From: a virus
Strand: one strand, 5' to 3'
Virus record (IMG/VR): IMGVR_UViG_3300031974_000688
Location: 1-21,080 of that record
Length of the DNA: 21,080 nt
Shown here: positions 14,474-21,080 of the stretch, in pieces
How positions within the stretch are numbered: the first letter of the stretch is position 1
How the letters are laid out: each line of letters opens with the position of its first letter
Translations under genes and position numbers: made by a program
The notes under the pieces: model-generated
What the model was told of the DNA's origin: nothing
What the model saw: only the letters and a program-made list of their open reading frames with translations
Databases searched by the model: none

Positions 14474-15606
14474 TGGCGTTAGACCCACGATTAATATTAA
14501 GCGGCGCATTGACAGGTGTGGAAAAAGCAACGCCAACAACAAGTTTTCTTGGTGGTATTCAGGCTGAACAGCAGTTAGCTGGAGAAGATCAGAGGCAGCG
14601 CTTGCTTGAACAGCAAGCGGTACAACAAGCAGTATTAGCCCCATTGCAACAGCAAGCTTTGGCTCAAGATTTGGCGGTAAGCGAGATAAAGCAGCAGAGG
14701 TTGCAAAAAGAGTTAGATTTGCTCGGTGTTCCAGATGTGCCAACAGCAAAAGAGTTAGCGTTTAACACTGCTAAGCTCTCAGCTCTACCGACACTTGAAG
14801 CTAAGCTTAAGGAAATTGACAGATTAAAAAGTGTCGCTACTGCTGCGGGGAGAACAACGGATAACCTGGACTCATTACAAGAGGCATATAGCATTTCTGA
14901 AGCTGAAGGTGATCAGTTGCTAGACGCTGCTATGAGCGCATTTAGGCAAAGCGGTTTACTGATGCCAGATGAGGAGAAAGCGGCTTTGTCGCGAATGGAA
15001 GCTAAGCCAGTTGAAATTGCTAACACTAAGACTGAGGAAGCCGCAAAAGTATTAAATTTAAATGAAGATGAAAAGCTCGCCTTCTCAGTTCTTGATCCGA
15101 AAAAGCAAGATGAGTTGATCTCCAAGGCACTTGATCCAAAAGAAAAAAGAGTAGCTAAAGAAGATATTAAACGCACTGAAAAAGGCTTGAATGTTAGAAA
15201 GCAAGCGGTTAACACGTTAAAGAATATCCTTGATCCCGAGAAGCGCGGAGCGCTCCGTGACGTTGTTGGGCCTATTGAGGGTCGTTTTGATTTTAGACTG
15301 CAAGGCGACGAGGCTGACATGGTTGCTCAGATCAAAGAGCTTGGCGATGTGTTAACTGCTGACAATCTGGATCTAATGAGTGGCGTATTGTCTGAATCAG
15401 ATATCGCGTTGCTAAAAAATCTCTCAGCAGGTGGTTTGAATCGCGCCGTTAATGAAAGTACATTTGTTTCAAGAGCGTCTGAAATACTTCAAAGGCTACG
15501 AGGTGAAATAGGTGAGACTGGTGATAGCACAGGCGCAACAATAAACACAGTAACTTTACCGAATGGCGTACAAGTGAAGCGCGTATCAACTGGAGTTAGC
15601 GGCTAA
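14473..15606 (+). CDS. Ejection protein in the P22 gp20 position
   Basis: This 377-residue protein is the second of the ejection set. It is mostly helical: residues 27-85 are very Gln/Ala/Leu-rich (AEQQLAGEDQRQRLLEQQAV), a likely coiled coil. The centre is Lys/Glu-rich and the last 30 residues are more beta-like (TINTVTLPNGVQVKRVSTG). P22 gp20 has 471 residues and similar low complexity, so the call rests on order, composition and length rather than a specific motif. It overlaps both neighbours by one base. Function: release from the virion with DNA, probably forming a periplasmic conduit. Confidence 0.75.
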   Translation: MALDPRLILSGALTGVEKATPTTSFLGGIQAEQQLAGEDQRQRLLEQQAVQQAVLAPLQQQALAQDLAVSEIKQQRLQKELDLLGVPDVPTAKELAFNTAKLSALPTLEAKLKEIDRLKSVATAAGRTTDNLDSLQEAYSISEAEGDQLLDAAMSAFRQSGLLMPDEEKAALSRMEAKPVEIANTKTEEAAKVLNLNEDEKLAFSVLDPKKQDELISKALDPKEKRVAKEDIKRTEKGLNVRKQAVNTLKNILDPEKRGALRDVVGPIEGRFDFRLQGDEADMVAQIKELGDVLTADNLDLMSGVLSESDIALLKNLSAGGLNRAVNESTFVSRASEILQRLRGEIGETGDSTGATINTVTLPNGVQVKRVSTGVSG

Positions 15607-17669
15607 TGGCTGTTTATGAGATAGAAGGTCAGCAATTCGAGATACCGGATGATGTTCAAGGTCAGCAGTTAATAGAGACGCTGACTTTATTAAGCGAGCA
15701 GATGAAAGGAGAGCCAGAAGGTTTTATTGGGGCTGGTGTTATTGAACCCTTAGCCACTATTGGCTCCAGCATTTTAGCTGAACCAGTGGCAGGGGTGGCT
15801 GGAATTGTTGGTGGAATTCTCCCAGGTGAAGAGGGTCAGGCTGCTAATTTTGTCGAATCAACTAGAGAGGCGCTGACATTTAAGCCTAGGACTGAAAAAG
15901 GCCAAGCTGGCTTACAGGCGGTTGGCGAGTTTGTCAGGCCAGTAGGTGAAGTAATAACTAGCGCTGAGCAGTCTCTTGGAGATGCTGGATTTGAGCTGGC
16001 TGGGCCAGCTGGTGGCGCTGTAGGCGCAACAATACCAACGGCATTAGGCGAGGCGCTAGGTGTTTTTGGCGGCAGGGCTTTGCAGCGCATGTCAAAGGTG
16101 AAGACAAGGAAAGCGCAAGAAGCACTCAAGGCGCTGGATGATGCTGATCGCGGGATTATCACCGACAAAGGGCTGGCAGACGTTACTGATATTATAAGGC
16201 GAGGTGATGCTGATGATATTGCGCAAGTTATAGATGCAGATCCTGAGTTTTTTCGCGCTGCTGATGAATTGGGGATCACTACTGAGCCTCTTGCTAGTTT
16301 TGCCAGTAAAAACGCACAGTTTAGAGACGTGGAAGGTGCTCTAAGAAAAGTTCCTGGGAGCGTTTTAGACGCTCAAGCGCGTGATTTTGTAACAGACCTT
16401 AGTCAAAAGGCTGATGATCTAATACAGCAGTACGGCGGCTCGCTAGATAAGGCGCAGTTGGGGCTTGATTTTAAAGAAAAATCACTTGCGCAAGTGGACG
16501 ACCTAGCCGAGCAAGCAGACAATATGTATAGCTTGCTGTCTGAGCAGCTGCCGAAGAGTGGTCAATACGCTGCTAGTGAAACGGTTGATTTTTTAAGAAC
16601 AAAAGCAGATGAGCTTGGCGGTGTAAACGAGCTACCGGAGCGGCTACAAAAGCTTTTAAAATCACTAGAACCAGTTGATGCTGATGGCAACAGAGTTTTT
16701 CCGACGATTGGAAAGATTGACCAAGTTAGAAAGGAGATCGGCCAAGCCACATATAAAGGTACTGGTTCATTTAAAGACATTGAAACCGGTCTAAACAAGG
16801 CTTTGTACGCAAGGCTAACAAAAGATCAAGACGCCATTGCAAGCGCTTCAGGTTTGAGTGATCTTTCCGATACTGCAAAAGGATTAATTAAGCAAAGAAA
16901 GCAGATTGAAGATAATTTGATAGCCTTGCTAGGTAAAGATCTTAATAAGTCGTTAAATGTAACAGTGTCCGGCGCATTAAAAAAGCTCAGCAAAGGCGAG
17001 ATTGATCAGTTTAATAAGGTTATGCGAGCTATACCAAAAGCACAGCGTGGTGAGGTCGCCTTATCTGCTATGAATGATGTTTTTAAAGGTTCAGGCGTAG
17101 GTCAACAGCAGTTAAATCCAACTCAGTTTGTTAAATGGTACGATACAATCAAGCGCTCTCCAGCTGCTAAAAAAGCACTATTCGGCGCTTTGCCTGCTAA
17201 CAGCAAGAAAGCGATAGATAACTTATATGAAGTGTCTAGAGGTGTGAGCAGAGCTTCGCAACAGGTTACGCCAACCGGCAGAATTAATGCCTTATTCAAT
17301 GAGGAAAGCGGCTTGATCCGAAAAATGGTTGCACCAATGGCTGCGAGAGCTGTGGCATTTTCAACAGGTAGCCCTGTTGCTTCGGCTGCAACAGACGCGA
17401 CCATTTCATTTTTGAAGCAATCCACTAATGGCGCAAGTAGAGCGGCTGATTTAATGGGTTCTCCGCAATTTCAAAACATTATCAGGCAGGCAGTCAAAGA
17501 GGGCGTTGTTGATGGCAACAATTCATCGAAAGCATTGCTTGTGGCTGAAAAGAGTTTAGCGAGATCTAAGCGGTTTAAAGCATGGGCTGACACTCTTGGC
17601 TCCGCCGATAGAGCGGCTTTACAAGGTGGATTGCTAACATATTTATTTAAAGATGAAGAGGCTAAGTAA
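15606..17669 (+). CDS. Ejection protein in the P22 gp16 position
   Basis: This 687-residue protein is the third ejection protein; P22 gp16 has 609 residues and is needed for DNA entry across the inner membrane. The N terminus (YEIEGQQFEIPDDVQGQQL) is a short motif seen at the start of many such phage proteins. Two Gly/Ala-rich hydrophobic segments, about residues 41-74 and 129-157 (LAGPAGGAVGATIPTALGEA), could insert in membranes. The remainder (about 160-687) is helical and charged, with no recognisable lysozyme or transglycosylase motif. The gene is joined by one-base overlaps to both neighbours. Confidence 0.8.
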   Translation: MAVYEIEGQQFEIPDDVQGQQLIETLTLLSEQMKGEPEGFIGAGVIEPLATIGSSILAEPVAGVAGIVGGILPGEEGQAANFVESTREALTFKPRTEKGQAGLQAVGEFVRPVGEVITSAEQSLGDAGFELAGPAGGAVGATIPTALGEALGVFGGRALQRMSKVKTRKAQEALKALDDADRGIITDKGLADVTDIIRRGDADDIAQVIDADPEFFRAADELGITTEPLASFASKNAQFRDVEGALRKVPGSVLDAQARDFVTDLSQKADDLIQQYGGSLDKAQLGLDFKEKSLAQVDDLAEQADNMYSLLSEQLPKSGQYAASETVDFLRTKADELGGVNELPERLQKLLKSLEPVDADGNRVFPTIGKIDQVRKEIGQATYKGTGSFKDIETGLNKALYARLTKDQDAIASASGLSDLSDTAKGLIKQRKQIEDNLIALLGKDLNKSLNVTVSGALKKLSKGEIDQFNKVMRAIPKAQRGEVALSAMNDVFKGSGVGQQQLNPTQFVKWYDTIKRSPAAKKALFGALPANSKKAIDNLYEVSRGVSRASQQVTPTGRINALFNEESGLIRKMVAPMAARAVAFSTGSPVASAATDATISFLKQSTNGASRAADLMGSPQFQNIIRQAVKEGVVDGNNSSKALLVAEKSLARSKRFKAWADTLGSADRAALQGGLLTYLFKDEEAK

Positions 17670-19843
17670 TGGCTTACACCCCAATATCAAATTCTGTTTT
17701 ACAGTACAGCAAGAACTCAGGCGGCGCTGCCGCTTCCGGCTATTACTTAAAGTTCTATGCTAGCGGTACAACTACACCTATCAGCATGGCCACTGATTCA
17801 TCAGGCGGTACGCTGTTGGTTAAATGCCAGTTAAACACGTTAGGGTATCCTATTAACGGCTCTAGTGATGTATTTATACCTCATATTGATCAGGATTATA
17901 AGCTTGCTCTATATGAGAACTCGACAGATGCTGATAATAACACTTTGGCTAGTGCTGCGTGGGTTGTTGACGGTATTATTCAGTCTGACGCAGGCTTGAG
18001 AACTGATTTAATCGCCTCAACCGGCACAAGCCTGATCACACATACTCAATCAGGCACTGAATACAACCTAGCTACTTATTTGCAGAATAGGCATGAAGCT
18101 AATGTTAAAGATTTTGGAGCAGTGAGCGACGGTGTCACTGATGACACAACTGCATGGGAAGCCTGTCGTGACTATGTATTGGCAGACCCTTTCAATAGAG
18201 TACTAGTTGCTCCAGCAGGTCAGCACTATCTACCTAGCGGTATCGATCTATGGGGTGTTGTGTATTGTAGAGTTGAGGGCAACGTTGTTGCAGATAATGC
18301 TACTGATGAAGTGATCATTGGTAATAGTGTTGTTTCAGCACCTCCTGCTAAACTATCTTTCCATTCAGGTAACTGTACACTAAAAGTGCATGGTTTATCT
18401 CGAAGTCATGTAGAGTTCACAAGATGGCAAGAGCTTCACATATTCTCTTCTAATGAAACTGGTGTAGTAGAGGACAGGTATAACGTAAGTTATAGCTCCT
18501 TCTACTTTACTGAAGTAGTACACTTCCGAATGGAAACAGACACTATTTCTGGTACTACAGCTTGGATGAATGAGAATAAGTTCTTTGGTGCCCGTATTAC
18601 AGGCTCTCTTGTAATGACTGGCGACTACCCAATGAACAACAATATCTTCTACGGGTTTAAGATGGAAGGTATTCCGATTACTATTGATGCTAACAATGGT
18701 AGTCTTGGTGCTCATAGTAATCAGTTCCACGATGCCCGTCTAGAATTTGCAATGTCCTTTACGTTTGGTCAGTACACATTCAATAACATCTTCTGGCAAA
18801 CTTGGTCTAACTTTGCTAATACAATGGTATGGGATCTCCCAGCAGCTTCTTATACTATTAACGACAGCGGAGATAATAACAGAATCGTACCTCGTGTATA
18901 TGAGTATATCGAGAAAGACCAGCTCATCCATATTGATGTGAACAACTTAGACGACTCAGATGTATTTGAAGTAAGCAGTATTAATCCTGATAAGGTATCT
19001 GTTAAGCAGAGCGCAGGGACTATTGTTGATACTGGCCTAATAGCTGTTACTGATAAGAGCTGGTTTACTTTTAAAGGCGATACAGCGTCTTTCTTTGTTG
19101 AGATGTATGTCTATGACGAAGACGGTAATCCTATAACTACTGAACCAGCTACTGGATTTAAGACTTCTCAGGGAGCTACCTCTTGGAATGCTTCTGGTTA
19201 TTGGGAGTACACAAGTCCAGTGACGGGTGGCAACTACGCAGCTAATCCTGTAGCCGATACTACAGTTAAGTATGTCAGGTACGTAGGTAAAACAGAGAAC
19301 GGAGCTGTGGGCGAAGAACATACCTCTGTCAGTGCTTGGATCGCTTTCCCTCAAGAAGATAAGAAAGTAGCTAAAAATGTAGCAGCTTCTCAGTTCAGGA
19401 TAGATACTTTATCAAGTAAGGTATCTGCAACTTCAGAAGCAACCGCTATGGATCTGTTTAAGTTTACTAGTTCTGGTGGAACTACTACAGATGCTACTGG
19501 TGTTTTAGGAGGAGAGCTTCATATAGCACTGACTGCTGATAAGGGGACAAGTGAAGATGCAGCGTCTGCTACTGTTCAGCTTCTAGTGAGCAGAGAGGAT
19601 TCTGGCAATTTGACGATAACAGCAGGAACTCCATCATTATTATCTAATGGAGGTACGCTTCAAATTAATGGCATTACTTTAGGCACTAAAGCTGGTGCTA
19701 CAGCAAACGAAGCTATATTAACGTTAAGCATCCAAACTAATCAAGCAGACCCTTTTGACTCCTTGACAGCAAGAGCGCGTCTTGTAGGTACGAGTTCTTT
19801 TGAAGGCAGCATTAACTACATAATTGGTGTAGAGAAAGTTTAA
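17669..19843 (+). CDS. Tailspike/tail fibre with virion anchor and beta-helix
   Basis: This 724-residue receptor-binding protein lies where P22 has tailspike gene 9, though it is not adjacent to gene 16 there. Residues 1-105 form a virion-anchor domain, with MAYTPISNSVLQYSKNSGG, SGYYLKFYASGTTTPI and QDYKLALYENSTDADNN, a module shared by many podovirus fibres. NVKDFGAVSDGVTDDTTAW (about 145-163) is the entry motif of a pectate-lyase-type beta-helix, which runs to about 430. The C-terminal third is a different beta-rich region (about 620-724 with GVLGGELHIALTADKGTS) likely serving trimerisation or receptor contact. Catalytic residues are not identifiable. The body probably binds or degrades host surface glycan. 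Confidence 0.88.
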   Translation: MAYTPISNSVLQYSKNSGGAAASGYYLKFYASGTTTPISMATDSSGGTLLVKCQLNTLGYPINGSSDVFIPHIDQDYKLALYENSTDADNNTLASAAWVVDGIIQSDAGLRTDLIASTGTSLITHTQSGTEYNLATYLQNRHEANVKDFGAVSDGVTDDTTAWEACRDYVLADPFNRVLVAPAGQHYLPSGIDLWGVVYCRVEGNVVADNATDEVIIGNSVVSAPPAKLSFHSGNCTLKVHGLSRSHVEFTRWQELHIFSSNETGVVEDRYNVSYSSFYFTEVVHFRMETDTISGTTAWMNENKFFGARITGSLVMTGDYPMNNNIFYGFKMEGIPITIDANNGSLGAHSNQFHDARLEFAMSFTFGQYTFNNIFWQTWSNFANTMVWDLPAASYTINDSGDNNRIVPRVYEYIEKDQLIHIDVNNLDDSDVFEVSSINPDKVSVKQSAGTIVDTGLIAVTDKSWFTFKGDTASFFVEMYVYDEDGNPITTEPATGFKTSQGATSWNASGYWEYTSPVTGGNYAANPVADTTVKYVRYVGKTENGAVGEEHTSVSAWIAFPQEDKKVAKNVAASQFRIDTLSSKVSATSEATAMDLFKFTSSGGTTTDATGVLGGELHIALTADKGTSEDAASATVQLLVSREDSGNLTITAGTPSLLSNGGTLQINGITLGTKAGATANEAILTLSIQTNQADPFDSLTARARLVGTSSFEGSINYIIGVEKV

Positions 19844-19845
19844 CT

Positions 19846-20358
19846 ATGACTACTAGAGTAAACACAAGAGCTTTGTTCTATGACATTATAAGTAAAGAAG
19901 ATAGAGAGAAGTATAAGCCTAAGTATACTATACAAGAATGTGACATAGTGAAAGGCGGAGTTACTTACAAGTCTCTCTATAAGCTTTACTTAGAATCTGT
20001 AGATGAGTTTGACTTTGCTAATACTCACCTTGGCGGTATGGCTACATGGGAACAGCTTAAAGATGCTAAGTGGTTCTTGAATGGCTATAGAGCACACAGA
20101 GGCTTAGCTGCTTGGGAAGAAGATATGAGAGCTAGAGATGAGTCAACAGCTAAGAAAGCTTTACTACTAGCAGTAAGCGAAGGTTCAGTAACAGCTGCTA
20201 ATACTCTCTTCAACTCTTCTAAGAAGAAAGCAGAGACTAAGCGCGGTCGTTACGTTAAGGACGAAGCTAAGAAAGAAGCTAAACAGTTAGCTGAAGATAA
20301 AGACTTCTGGAATGAAACAGCTAGTCGTCTTGATAACGTAATTAATATATTGGATTAA
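19846..20358 (+). CDS. Second small-terminase-like DNA-binding protein
   Basis: This 170-residue helical, charged protein is unrelated in sequence to the small terminase at 2422. SLYKLYLESVDEFDFANTHL, then GMATWEQLKDAKWFLNGYRA, RGLAAWEEDMRARDESTAKK and ALLLAVSEGSVTAANTLF follow the layout of small-terminase proteins of other tailed-phage groups. Those have a helix-turn-helix-like segment, a Trp-containing region, and an A-x-x-L-x-x-A-x-x-G-x-x-x-A-A helix before a Lys-rich tail. Its place between two tailspike genes, far from the large terminase, is unusual. It may be a recruited or relic gene carried with the tailspike cassette, or a DNA-binding protein with another role. The family link is from pattern recognition only. 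Confidence 0.6.
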   Translation: MTTRVNTRALFYDIISKEDREKYKPKYTIQECDIVKGGVTYKSLYKLYLESVDEFDFANTHLGGMATWEQLKDAKWFLNGYRAHRGLAAWEEDMRARDESTAKKALLLAVSEGSVTAANTLFNSSKKKAETKRGRYVKDEAKKEAKQLAEDKDFWNETASRLDNVINILD

Positions 20359-20360
20359 GT

Positions 20361-20732
20361 ATGACAACTAAATTAGCTTTCAATCAGATTGAAGGATCTC
20401 CTATATATCCTACAACTTTTGGTGTTATAGGTGACGGTATTGCTGATGACACAGCAGCTTGGCAGGCTATAGCAACATCTCTAGAATCTTCTAATAATCC
20501 TATAATATGTAATCCAGAGCACGAGTATAAAATAACCAGTCAAATTGATTTTAAAGTCGGTGCTAAGATACTAGGTAATGGCGCTAAAGTAAAACCTGTT
20601 GGATGTAGCGGTTTTATTTTTGGAGCAGATGCTACTGGAACAATTACTACACTGTCAGCAGAAGTAGCTTACTCAAAAACGGAATATAAATCCTCTATCA
20701 TTTCGTTTTTGTCTAATCCGTCCGAGGTGTAA
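20361..20732 (+). pseudogene. Truncated second tailspike (beta-helix N terminus only)
   Basis: The first 110 or so of 123 residues look like the start of a tailspike without the anchor domain: LAFNQIEGSPIYPTTFGVIG, then DGIADDTAAWQA, the same beta-helix entry motif as in the tailspike at 17669. KILGNGAKVKPVGCSGFIFG and ATGTITTLSA follow. The frame then passes into YSKTEYKSSIISFLSNPSEV and stops, far short of the several hundred residues expected. No continuation is seen in any + frame downstream. From about 20669 the sequence is coding on the opposite strand. A deletion or recombination scar, the end of a prophage, or a chimeric assembly are all possible. The short N terminus suggests it was attached to another spike rather than to the virion. 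Confidence 0.65.
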
Positions 20733-21079
20733 ACGCCAATACATTCCGCATTGCGCGTAAGTCTGGCTAATCGCACCTCGTTAGTTATCACGCTAAACCT
20801 ATTCATTGTTTTACAATAGAAAACGGTACATTTTGGCGCACGATTCAATGCAGCCACAACTAACTTTGAACCACTTCTCACAGTCTTATCAACAAAATTT
20901 GTGGGTAAATGCCTGGTTGGCGTTTTGATCTGGTCAAACTGGCTTTTCAAATGCTGTATTTCTTTTTCTAGCTGAGTTATTTCTCTATGATAAGCAGCAA
21001 ACCTTCTGATGACTTCTGAGCGTGTAGCCTCATCGATATGTGCCAGCAGATCTTTTTCTTCGTTTATATTAAATTTCAT
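20669..21079 (-). CDS. Oppositely oriented protein of unknown function
   Basis: This 136-residue protein is read leftward, from ATG at 21079 to TAA at 20669-20671. Residues about 20-50 (RRFAAYHREITQLEKEIQHL) form a likely coiled coil. The remainder is a mixed alpha/beta region with CTVFYCKTMNRFSVITNEVR and an acidic C terminus (NEMIEDLYSVFE). No known domain is recognised. It is the only credible minus-strand gene here, and it overlaps the broken tailspike frame by 64 bases tail-to-tail. The ribosome-binding site would lie beyond the window, and a start further upstream is possible. It may be a phage early or accessory gene, or host DNA next to a prophage end. Confidence 0.5.
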   Translation of the reverse strand: MKFNINEEKDLLAHIDEATRSEVIRRFAAYHREITQLEKEIQHLKSQFDQIKTPTRHLPTNFVDKTVRSGSKLVVAALNRAPKCTVFYCKTMNRFSVITNEVRLARLTRNAECIGVYTSDGLDKNEMIEDLYSVFE

Positions 21080-21080
21080 G

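Noticed and set aside
15836-16279. Long minus-strand open frame inside the gp16-like gene
   Set aside because: Serine- and proline-rich antisense shadow of a confident gene, with no domain. The same reasoning removed the other frames antisense to structural genes.
1-21080. CRISPR arrays, insertion sequences, integrase, tRNA genes
   Set aside because: No regularly spaced direct repeats, transposase motifs, tyrosine/serine recombinase motifs or tRNA cloverleafs were seen.
20733-21080. Frameshifted continuation of the truncated tailspike on the plus strand
   Set aside because: No plus-strand frame shows beta-helix-like sequence and the region is coding-like only on the minus strand.

Overview
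This window is the late (virion morphogenesis) region of a tailed phage or prophage with a short-tailed, podovirus-type particle. The gene order from position 2422 to 19843 matches phage P22 and its relatives: small terminase, large terminase, portal, scaffold, coat, gp4-like connector, gp10-like plug protein, a gene in the gp26 slot, a gp14-like acetyltransferase, three ejection proteins in the gp7/gp20/gp16 order, then a tailspike. The coat protein and its cement partner are of the Bordetella phage BPP-1 type rather than the P22 type, so the particle looks like a BPP-1-type head on P22-type packaging and tail genes. The host is probably a gammaproteobacterium, perhaps marine, judging by codon style and moderate AT content. 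That is inference, because no host gene is present.

Layout. 1-2279: the 3' part of a beta-helix virion protein with seven degenerate C-terminal repeats, then two small genes of types common in phage late regions. 2280-2421: a 142-base non-coding stretch with four successive hairpins, a 13-base perfect complement to the 3' tail of 16S rRNA and a 9-codon open frame. It is the most unusual piece of the window. 2422-8993: packaging and head genes. 8996-9029: a consensus -10 box running straight into a strong intrinsic terminator. 9052-17669: connector, tail, acetyltransferase and ejection genes, nearly all joined by 1- or 4-base stop/start overlaps, so translation is probably coupled. 17669-20732: receptor-recognition region with a full tailspike, a small-terminase-like gene that looks out of place, and the beginning of a second tailspike that breaks off after 123 codons. 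20669-21079: an oppositely oriented gene of unknown function that overlaps the broken end.

How the genes work together. The terminase pair and portal package DNA into a shell built from coat, scaffold and cement proteins. The connector and plug proteins close the filled head. The three ejection proteins leave the virion with the genome. The tailspike binds, and perhaps cleaves, a surface glycan. All confident genes read rightward in one late transcription unit that may be interrupted at the 9002-9029 terminator. No integrase, repressor, replication, lysis, tRNA or CRISPR feature lies in the window, so it does not show whether the phage is temperate.

Most worth checking: the structured leader before the terminase genes, the S74-like self-cleavage motif on an ejection protein, the second small-terminase-like gene, and the broken tailspike with its antisense neighbour.
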